Source: JBEKZQ01 sp049509675
GTDB taxonomy: Bacteria; Planctomycetota; Planctomycetia; Pirellulales; Thermoguttaceae
Assembly (NCBI GenBank): GCA_049509675.1
Contig: JBEKZQ010000123.1
Location: forward strand, 1 to 14,253
Direction of reading: 5' to 3'
Length of the DNA: 14,253 nucleotides
The position numbers and the translations under genes were made by a program. Below, in pieces: positions 5,824 to 12,142 of the stretch (the stretch's first letter is position 1; the number at the start of each line of letters is the position of its first letter). The notes beneath the pieces are model-generated. The model searched no databases, had not been told where the DNA came from, and saw nothing but the letters and a program-made list of their open reading frames with translations.

Positions 5824-7590
5824 CTACTGTTGGTGGGCCTTCATGGCTTCCTCGACCTTCGCTTTCACGGCATCGAGGTTGAAGCTCGATCCCTTCTGCA
5901 TGGGCGGGTACTCGATGCCCGTCATGGCCAGCTTCGCCACTTGCTGTTGGACGAACACGAAGCGCCAGAACTCATACTTGAACCATCCGAAGTACTCTTG
6001 CGACCCATTCTTGGTCCCATTTTCCGGCCAGCCCGTGCGCTCGAAGGGATCCAGGCGGAGGTTGACGAGAATCGGCACGTCGGGATGGTCCTTGGTGCCG
6101 ATCCAGCCGCCAGGCTGGTCAATGAAACGATACTTGAAGTCGTCAATGCGCACGGCGGCGAGGTTGCTTTCCGTGAAGTAGAAGACTTCGTGGCGGACCG
6201 ATGGGCCCTTGCCGGTGATCATGCCCATTTGGTTATAGCCGTCAAGATAGTTCTTGTAGGTCCGGTCGCCGATCTTCTTGCCCTTCTTCAGCTCCTCAAT
6301 GATCTTCGGGTTGCCGGCGGCGGCAACGAAGGTCGGGAACCAGTCGAGGCCGGAGATGATGCCGTTTTCGACCGTGCCGGCCGGAACATGGCCGGGCCAG
6401 CGCAGGAGGCAAGGCACCCGGAACCCGCCCTCATAGCCCGTGCCCTTGCCAGCATAGAACGGCGTTTGTCCGCCATCGGGCCAGGTGAAGTTCTCCGTGC
6501 CATTGTCGGTGGTGAACACGACGATGGTGTTGTCGTCCACGCCCAGGTCCTTGAGTTTCTGCATCACCGACCCGACGATGTCGTCGAGTTGGGCCATGCC
6601 GGCTTCATGAATGGTCCAGCCATTCTTCGAGTTGCGAAGCGATTCGTATTTCGGGGAGAGGTGCGTGACGATGTGCATGCGCGTCGGGTTGAGCCAGACG
6701 AAGAACGGCTTGTCGTCCGCCTTGGCCTTGTCCATGAACTTGAGAGTGCAATCGAGAATCTCGTCGTCCACCGTCTCCATCCGTTTCGGGTAGAGCGTGC
6801 CGGCGTCCTCGATCTTCTGCTTGCCGATCTTGCCCCAGCGCGGCTGCTCGGTCGGGTCGTCCGTGTCGGTCGCCCAGGAATGAACCATGTTGCGCGGGCC
6901 GACTACGTTCAACAATTCCTGCGGATAGGCGGGGTGCGCGGGGTCTTCCATCGCGTCGAGGTGATAGAGGTAGCCGAAGAACTCGTCGAACCCGTGGACG
7001 GTGGGCAGGAACTCATTGAGATCGCCAAGGTGGTTCTTGCCGAACTGGCCCGTGGCATAACCCATGTCCTTGAGCGCGGTGGCCAACGTGCATGCTTCCG
7101 CCGGTATGCCGATTTTGGCGCCGGCCTGGCCGACCGTCGTCATGCCCGTGCGCATGGGCAGTTCACCGGTGATGAAATTCGCCCGGCCTGCCGTGCAACT
7201 TGCCTCCGCGTAGTAATCGGTGAACCTCATGCCCTCTTTGGCGAGCTTGTCGAGATGCGGCGTCCTGCCAGCCATCATGCCCTGATGATAGGCGCCGATG
7301 TTAAACCACCCGATATCGTCGCCCATGATGAAGACGATGTTGGGTTTCTTGCCGCCGGGGGCCGAGGGTTTCGCCGCCGCCCCGTCATCGGCCTGGGCCA
7401 GCAGGGTTTCGGCCGCGGGGGAAGGGGCCGACTTGCCGGCGGCCGCATCGGCCGCGGTTGTGGTCTTCTCGTTCGCACTCGTCTTCTGGCCGTTGTCGCG
7501 TGAGGCGGCCGGCTGCGTCGAACAGGCAATAATGCCGCCAATCATCGCCAAGGCGATGCTGGCAACCAACATGCTGCTCAGTTTCGGCAT
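5824..7590 (-). CDS. Formylglycine-dependent arylsulfatase, lipoprotein
   Basis: The product has 588 residues and hydrolyses sulfate esters, probably on sulfated polysaccharides or similar polymers in the periplasm or on the surface. The signal peptide ends in a lipobox (GGIIAC, Cys23), followed by a low-complexity linker to about residue 82. The sulfatase fold starts at KPNIVFIMGDDIGW; D91 and D92 are expected metal ligands. The signature CTAGR (132-136) fits C-x-[PA]-x-R, so Cys132 should be converted to formylglycine. Other family landmarks are GKNHLGD (K185, H187), FTTDNGTE (D362, N363) and GKGTGYEGGFRVP (K382). No maturase (FGE or anSME) is encoded in the window. The ATG at 7590 is chosen because AAAGGA lies 7 bases upstream and the lipoprotein signal begins there; the frame extends 38 codons further without a good start. 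The closest substrate subfamily cannot be assigned from sequence alone. Confidence 0.95.
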   Translation of the reverse strand: MPKLSSMLVASIALAMIGGIIACSTQPAASRDNGQKTSANEKTTTAADAAAGKSAPSPAAETLLAQADDGAAAKPSAPGGKKPNIVFIMGDDIGWFNIGAYHQGMMAGRTPHLDKLAKEGMRFTDYYAEASCTAGRANFITGELPMRTGMTTVGQAGAKIGIPAEACTLATALKDMGYATGQFGKNHLGDLNEFLPTVHGFDEFFGYLYHLDAMEDPAHPAYPQELLNVVGPRNMVHSWATDTDDPTEQPRWGKIGKQKIEDAGTLYPKRMETVDDEILDCTLKFMDKAKADDKPFFVWLNPTRMHIVTHLSPKYESLRNSKNGWTIHEAGMAQLDDIVGSVMQKLKDLGVDDNTIVVFTTDNGTENFTWPDGGQTPFYAGKGTGYEGGFRVPCLLRWPGHVPAGTVENGIISGLDWFPTFVAAAGNPKIIEELKKGKKIGDRTYKNYLDGYNQMGMITGKGPSVRHEVFYFTESNLAAVRIDDFKYRFIDQPGGWIGTKDHPDVPILVNLRLDPFERTGWPENGTKNGSQEYFGWFKYEFWRFVFVQQQVAKLAMTGIEYPPMQKGSSFNLDAVKAKVEEAMKAHQQ

Positions 7591-8096
7591 GGGATCATCC
7601 TTTCGTTGGGAAACTGGTTCATGGAAACACCGTCGTTGCGCTGGTTTCCTTGCATCCGTCCTCCACATGGAAACGGCAAGGGCCAAGGCGTGTAGAGAGA
7701 GCAATCATTGCGGCAGGCCGTGGGTAACGACAAGACCGCTGCCGCCTGCGACGCTTACTACGATATTAAGATCCCCGGCTACCCCTCATGTGGTCTACTC
7801 GCCAAGAACGAGCGCTGGTGAACCGGCCAACGCATCCGCAATTGTCAAGAAACTCTGCCTTTTCGCGATGTAGTGGGCACGGTTCTGCTATCCCCCAGGT
7901 TGCCGTTATGATCCGATGAAGCCCTATTCCGTGCATGTCCGAAGAGACACTTAGAAACCGTACTGCCGGAGCAAAACGTCATGGCAAGGAGATTCAGTCT
8001 CGGAGCCGTGTTTTTGGCGTGCGGTTTCTCCAGGCGATCCCTCGCCAGCCATCATAAACGGCGGCCAGGAAGAAACCTCCCGGGGAGAACAATGCC
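7591..8096. other. Divergent intergenic region, 506 bases, no gene seen
   Basis: This gap lies between the start of the sulfatase (minus) and the start of the TolC-family gene (plus), so it should hold both promoters. I see the sulfatase ribosome binding site at its left end and GGGGAG (8082-8087), 9 bases before the TolC ATG, at its right end. TTGACA occurs on the minus strand (7843-7848) without a convincing -10 at the right distance, and TATGAT (7906-7911) on the plus strand lacks a good -35. No coding frame has a ribosome binding site and a plausible protein. No tRNA-like or riboswitch-like structure stands out. Confidence 0.6.
7598..7603 (-). promoter_or_regulatory. Ribosome binding site deciding the start at 7590
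   Basis: AAAGGA on the minus strand, 7 bases before the ATG at 7590. It selects the lipoprotein start over in-frame starts up to 38 codons further upstream. Confidence 0.65.
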
Positions 8097-9407
8097 ATGT
8101 TGAAGTGGTGCAGGCGTGCTATTATCGTTGCTGCCCTCCTATTCGTCGCTGGGCTCAAACTCACCTCCGCCGGAGCACAAGGGCCCGGACTGAACGGCCC
8201 TCCCGCTGCCGGCCCGCTGCCGACCGTGTGCCGTATTACGCTCGACGAAGCCCAACAGCGGGCGCTGGCCAACAGCCGGCTGCGAAGCCTCGCGCTGATG
8301 AACATCCAGGCAAAAGGCGAAGCGATTTTCGTGATGGAGGCGGACTACTACCCCAAGGTCCTCGCCAGTTTCATTGGCTTCCATTTCGATGAACCGCTGG
8401 GGAAGGTCTTGGTTCCCGCACGGCTCCCCGGCTTGGGCCCCATCTCCGTCAACGTCTTCAATCAAGAGTGGAGCGTCAGCGCCATAACGGCGGTGCAGCC
8501 GATCACCGCCTTGCTCAAGGTCCACCAGGGCGTCAAGGTTGCCAAGGCCGATCGGGAGATCGCTTGCTCGCAAGCCCGCCAGGCAGAGCAAGCCATTGCC
8601 AGCGGCGTCGAGCAACTTTATTGCGGGCTGCTGGCGGCCAATCGGATCCTCGCCTCCGCACAGGCGGCCGCCGAAGCAACCGGCCGGATGCCCCCGGCGC
8701 TATTGCGCACGCCCGAGGCCCGCATCGCGGCCGTCGAAGGCAAGCAGGCGATCCAGGCCGTATCGAGCCAGGCGTCGGATCTGGCCGAACAACTCAACTC
8801 GTTGCTCGATTTGCCTCTGGGCACGAGGTTGGAACTGGTCGAATTGCCTCCGCTGGCGCCGACGATCACTTGTGCGGATCAGGCGATCGACCTTGCCCTG
8901 AGATCGAGCCCGGACGTGTTCCAGGCCGATCAGACCGTCGCGAAGGCCGAGGCCGGATTGCAGGTCGCCAAAGTGGATTATCTGCCCGATGTCGCCGTCA
9001 TGGGAGGATATTTCAATCAAAACGGGCTGAACGTCATCCAGAGCGACGTCACTTATGGGGCGCTGGTGGTGAACTACCCTATTTTCGAGGGCGGCAAGCG
9101 AGTGCATGCCGTACACGAGGCCGAAACGGTGGTGGCGATGGCCCGACAAAAAGCCTGTCAAACGCGCGATGAACTGCGGCTGAAAGCCCAGAAGGCCTAT
9201 CGGGAATTTGTCGAGGCCCAAGCCGCGATTGACGTCGCCGGGGAAATGGTGCAGGCGCGCAAGGAAGCCCAACAAAAAGCCGGCACTCCAGAGTCCATGA
9301 TCACCAGCGCCACCGAACTGATGAAAGCCGAGGCCGCGCTGGTGCAGGCCAACGCCGTTTGTCGGGTGGCCTACGTGAAACTGAGCACCATCGCAGGCGT
9401 GAGGTAG
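8097..9407 (+). CDS. TolC-family outer-membrane channel protein (OEP)
   Basis: The product has 436 residues, a normal length for the family. A Sec signal peptide (about 1-27, hydrophobic IIVAALLFVAGL, probable cleavage after AGA) is followed by the two-repeat OEP layout. The first half begins ITLDEAQQRALANSRLR (about 47-65), with a membrane-strand segment near WSVSAITAVQPI and long Ala/Gln-rich helices. The second half begins AIDLALRSSPDVFQADQTVA (about 262), with the strand segment VDYLPDVAVMGGYF, the typical YPIFEGGKR turn, and a closing coiled-coil helix pair. TolC-like trimers span the outer membrane and periplasm as the exit duct of efflux pumps or type I secretion systems. No adaptor (HlyD/MFP) or inner-membrane pump gene adjoins it in the window, so its partner is unknown. 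GGGGAG lies 9 bases before the ATG; an overlapping earlier ATG (8092) stops after three codons. It converges on the small Tat protein, with 29 bases between the stops. Confidence 0.92.
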   Translation: MLKWCRRAIIVAALLFVAGLKLTSAGAQGPGLNGPPAAGPLPTVCRITLDEAQQRALANSRLRSLALMNIQAKGEAIFVMEADYYPKVLASFIGFHFDEPLGKVLVPARLPGLGPISVNVFNQEWSVSAITAVQPITALLKVHQGVKVAKADREIACSQARQAEQAIASGVEQLYCGLLAANRILASAQAAAEATGRMPPALLRTPEARIAAVEGKQAIQAVSSQASDLAEQLNSLLDLPLGTRLELVELPPLAPTITCADQAIDLALRSSPDVFQADQTVAKAEAGLQVAKVDYLPDVAVMGGYFNQNGLNVIQSDVTYGALVVNYPIFEGGKRVHAVHEAETVVAMARQKACQTRDELRLKAQKAYREFVEAQAAIDVAGEMVQARKEAQQKAGTPESMITSATELMKAEAALVQANAVCRVAYVKLSTIAGVR

Positions 9408-9436
9408 GGACACAGGCACTAAACCTCACTTCTTCA

Positions 9437-9706
9437 TTACTTCCTGTCGTACTCCACGCAGATCTTGAGTTGGTGATGGGCCGCCTCGATAGCCTCCAGC
9501 GCCTCCTTGCGGTGACCGCCGAAGTCGTGGGCTGCCTCGCGGAGTTCCTCGGCTGCCTTCCTTAGTGCGCGCATGGCCGCCCGGATATGCGGGTGTGGCT
9601 CGGTCTTCGGCGGCTGGGCTGCGGCAGGCATCGCGATAGCGCCTGTCCCCAAGGCCAGTCCGCTCAGGATCAGCATCTCGCGGCGGGTCGCTTTGGTACG
9701 AGTCAT
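9437..9706 (-). CDS. Small Tat-exported helical protein of unknown function
   Basis: The product has 89 residues. It opens with a twin-arginine signal (TRREMLILSG, then a hydrophobic stretch to about residue 27 and a cleavage-type AMPAAA). The mature part is only about 58 residues and is predicted by eye to be two amphipathic helices: HIRAAMRALRKAAEELREAA, a short DFGGHRKEA turn, then LEAIEAAHHQLKICVEYDRK. It contains several His residues and one Cys. Tat export usually implies folding or cofactor loading in the cytoplasm, but no cofactor motif is evident. Similar short proteins with a HDFGGHR-like turn occur in diverse bacteria as far as I recall, without a known role. AAGGAG lies 7 bases before the ATG, a strong start. 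It is divergent from the beta-helix gene and convergent with the TolC-family gene, so it is transcribed alone. Confidence 0.85.
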   Translation of the reverse strand: MTRTKATRREMLILSGLALGTGAIAMPAAAQPPKTEPHPHIRAAMRALRKAAEELREAAHDFGGHRKEALEAIEAAHHQLKICVEYDRK

Positions 9707-9713
9707 CGGGATT

Positions 9714-9719
9714 CTCCTT
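9714..9719 (-). promoter_or_regulatory. Strong ribosome binding site of the small Tat protein
   Basis: AAGGAG on the minus strand, 7 bases before the ATG at 9706. This near-ideal site is the main support that such a short frame is a real gene. Confidence 0.65.
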
Positions 9720-9868
9720 ATGTCAGATCAGGGGTTACAACCTTAGCATTCTACAAAACCCCGCCTACCGGGGAAAGTTCCGCGCACGGCTGGATGTTGG
9801 ATGGATGGGCATGGATAATGTGTAGCCGGGCGGCAACATGCCGTTCTGATCCCCCTTACTTCCACCGC

Positions 9869-9873
9869 GAGGG
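9869..9873 (+). promoter_or_regulatory. Ribosome binding site deciding the GTG start at 9881
   Basis: GAGGG lies 7 bases before GTG at 9881, where a Sec signal peptide begins. The frame is open for another 98 codons upstream, but that part runs through the divergent intergenic region and antisense into the small Tat gene. Confidence 0.55.
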
Positions 9874-9880
9874 CGCCATC

Positions 9881-12103
9881 GTGAAAACGGCCCAATCGAC
9901 GGCTATGGTTCTGGCGATGCTGGCAGCGATTCCGCTTGCCCCCAGCCCCACTCATGGGCAGACCGCGTTGCCGGACATCCCGCGCCTGCCGTGGCAAGAG
10001 CGCTCCGACTGGATCAATGTCCGGAAGCACGTGACTCCGCCTGCCGTGGGCGACGGCCGGGCGGACGATACGGCGGCGATCCAGGCCGCCTTGGACCGCC
10101 CGGGCGACGGCAAGACGGTGTACTTGCCGCCGGGCGCCTACCGGATCACCAAGACGCTGGTCTTCCAGGGGCCGCGGCACGGCTGCCTGGTCGTCGGTCA
10201 CGGTCGCGACACGCGGCTGGTGTGGGACGGGCCGGAGGGCGGCCGCATGTTCTGGAGCAATGGCGTGGCCTACAGCCGTTACGTGGGTCTGAGTTGGGAC
10301 GGCCGGGGAAAGGCGGCCGTCGGCTTCGACCACGCCGCCCAGCAGCGCTTCGAGACCGAGGTCCGCCACGAGCACGAGGCCTTCCGCAATTTCACCGGAT
10401 TCGGCATCCGCGTCGGCCATGAGCAGAAGGTGGCCTCGGCCGAGATCCTCTATCACAACTGCCTGTTCGAGGACTGCGGCACGGCCCTGGCCTTCCTGAC
10501 CTTCAACGACTACGACAACACGATCGACGGCTGCGAGTTCCGCAACTGCGGCACGGGCGTGCTGGACAACAAGGGCAACTTCTACGCGCGCAATTGCCAC
10601 TTCGCCGCCAGCCGCCAGGCCGACTTCGTCGTCGGCAGCGAGCACGGCAGTTCTATCCGCCGCTGCACTTCGCTCGGTTCCCGGCGGTTCATCGAGGAGC
10701 GGGGAACCATCGCCCCGCTGACGGTCCAGGACTGCCACGTCGCCGCCTGGACCGACGCGGAGGGGGCGGTGCATCTGGACGGCAGCCCGGTGCTTTTGTT
10801 CGATTGCTCGTTCACCCGGCCGCCCTCCGATCGGGCGCCAATCCGCTTGGCCAAAGCGGCGCAGAAATTGATGGTCAGCAACAACCGGCCGGCGGCAGTC
10901 GCCAGCCTCGTCGAAACCACGCCGGCGGCGAAACTCTACCTGATCCCGCCCGGCCGGTTGAGCGGCGTGGTTGCCTCGGCCGAACAACGGTTCCTGCACG
11001 ATTCGGTCCCGCTGCCGGGCAGGGTTTTGGACGCCGTGCGCGACTTCGGCGCCAAGGCGGATGGCAAGAGCGACGACACGGCGGCGATCCAGGCCGCCAT
11101 CGACGCCGCCAGCCGGGCGGGCCGGGGGGCGATCGCCTACCTGCCGACCGGCCGCTACGTGGTCTCCAAAACGCTCTCCGTGACCGGCCGCGACTATACC
11201 CTCGGCGGCAGCGGATACCGCTGCGGCCTGCTTTGGCGGGGCGAACCGGGCCGGCCCCTGATCGAAGTGTCCGGCGTCCGGAACGTGACCGTGGCGAACC
11301 TGGCGGTGGGCAACCACGACTTCGGACCGATGACCCACGGCGACGACATTCGCATTACCTCGACGCCCGCTACGCCGTGCCGGCTGACCCTGGACGAAGT
11401 TTCCGCATTCGGCATGTACCAGAGGGCGCCGGACAAGCATGGCCTGCACTTCGACCAGTTGACACCGGGCAGCGTCGTGGACGCCATCCACGTCCAAGGC
11501 AATCTTCGCATCAGCGGCGGCGACCGCGCCCTGTTGCTGTTCCGCAGTTCCTACGAAGGCACGGTCACGATCCGGGGGCCGGCCGCCTCACGGGAAGGCA
11601 TCGTCGGGTTCCTCACGCGGCTGGCGACCCAATCGAAGCCCACCCTGCGGGTCCGCGATAATCGCTCGCTGGTGATGAGCGATTTTTACAACGAGCAAAG
11701 CGATCAGCACATGGTCTTCGAGGGCGCCCCGGGCCAGCCCGAGGGAACTGCGACGATCCAAGGTCCCAAGATGCATATGTTCACCCAGGAGCCGGTGGTC
11801 GACATCCGCGACTATGCGGGGCGAATCTACTACGGCCAGAGCCAGTTCTACAATGAGCCCAAGGAGCCGCGGTTCGTCTCCAAGGGTACGCGGCCCGTGC
11901 GCCTGATCCTCGCCGGCCATTTCTGGTACGATACGAAGCCGCGTTTCGAGCTGGGGCCGGAAGTGACGCTGACGCTGGCGGCCAACCGCGAAGTCCCGGA
12001 TCGCGGCCTGGACGCTGCGGCGATGAAAGCGATTGCGGCCGCCCTGGATGACTTGCGGCGGCTTGGGGAACTGGACCAACGGTTGTCGCGGTCGGGTCGT
12101 TGA
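9881..12103 (+). CDS. Secreted protein with two Pectate_lyase_3-like right-handed beta-helix modules
   Basis: The product has 740 residues from a GTG start. Residues 1-27 form a Sec signal peptide (MVLAMLAAIPLAPSPTHG at 9-26). The first module starts near residue 45: WINVRKHVTPPAVGDGRADD, then TAAIQAAL, VYLPPGAYRITKTL and several short strands (FEDCGTALAFL, GCEFRNCGTGVLDNKGN) typical of stacked beta-helix coils. The second starts near 386 with VRDFGAKADGKSDDTAAIQA, YLPTGRYVVSKTLSV and VRNVTVANLAVGNHDF. The DGxxDDTAAIQAA opening is the hallmark of the Pectate_lyase_3 (GH28-like, phage-tailspike-like) family, which includes polysaccharide lyases, hydrolases and binding proteins. No catalytic residues can be assigned, so activity is open. 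The last part (about 590-730) has strand-rich repeats and a helical tail. It converges on the NHL/CBM9-like gene, with 39 bases between the stops and no clear terminator hairpin. Confidence 0.88.
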   Translation: MKTAQSTAMVLAMLAAIPLAPSPTHGQTALPDIPRLPWQERSDWINVRKHVTPPAVGDGRADDTAAIQAALDRPGDGKTVYLPPGAYRITKTLVFQGPRHGCLVVGHGRDTRLVWDGPEGGRMFWSNGVAYSRYVGLSWDGRGKAAVGFDHAAQQRFETEVRHEHEAFRNFTGFGIRVGHEQKVASAEILYHNCLFEDCGTALAFLTFNDYDNTIDGCEFRNCGTGVLDNKGNFYARNCHFAASRQADFVVGSEHGSSIRRCTSLGSRRFIEERGTIAPLTVQDCHVAAWTDAEGAVHLDGSPVLLFDCSFTRPPSDRAPIRLAKAAQKLMVSNNRPAAVASLVETTPAAKLYLIPPGRLSGVVASAEQRFLHDSVPLPGRVLDAVRDFGAKADGKSDDTAAIQAAIDAASRAGRGAIAYLPTGRYVVSKTLSVTGRDYTLGGSGYRCGLLWRGEPGRPLIEVSGVRNVTVANLAVGNHDFGPMTHGDDIRITSTPATPCRLTLDEVSAFGMYQRAPDKHGLHFDQLTPGSVVDAIHVQGNLRISGGDRALLLFRSSYEGTVTIRGPAASREGIVGFLTRLATQSKPTLRVRDNRSLVMSDFYNEQSDQHMVFEGAPGQPEGTATIQGPKMHMFTQEPVVDIRDYAGRIYYGQSQFYNEPKEPRFVSKGTRPVRLILAGHFWYDTKPRFELGPEVTLTLAANREVPDRGLDAAAMKAIAAALDDLRRLGELDQRLSRSGR

Positions 12104-12142
12104 ACCGCTTCCGGAGATGCCCCCCGCCCACCGCTCACGTGG

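Noticed and set aside
5812..7503. Plus-strand open frame of 563 codons opposite the sulfatase
   Set aside because: It is antisense to a well-conserved sulfatase, with no recognisable domain or start signal.
7873..7889. Possible sigma-54 promoter, GGGCACGGTTCTGC, before the TolC-family gene
   Set aside because: GG and GC have the right 10-base spacing, but the flanking bases fit the TGGCAC-N5-TTGCA consensus poorly, and it lies over 200 bases from the start codon.
9759..9773. Short hairpin CCCCG-CCTAC-CGGGG followed by TTTT on the minus strand
   Set aside because: A 5-bp stem is short, and it lies upstream of the small Tat gene rather than after a gene; chance occurrence is likely in this GC-rich DNA.
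9790..9819. Possible sigma-70 promoter CTGGAT / GATAAT before the beta-helix gene
   Set aside because: The -10 is fair and the spacer is 18 bases, but the -35 matches only half the consensus; too weak to annotate.
9743..11497. Minus-strand open frame of 584 codons opposite the beta-helix gene
   Set aside because: It is antisense to the Pectate_lyase_3-like modules; the translation lacks any domain or export signal.
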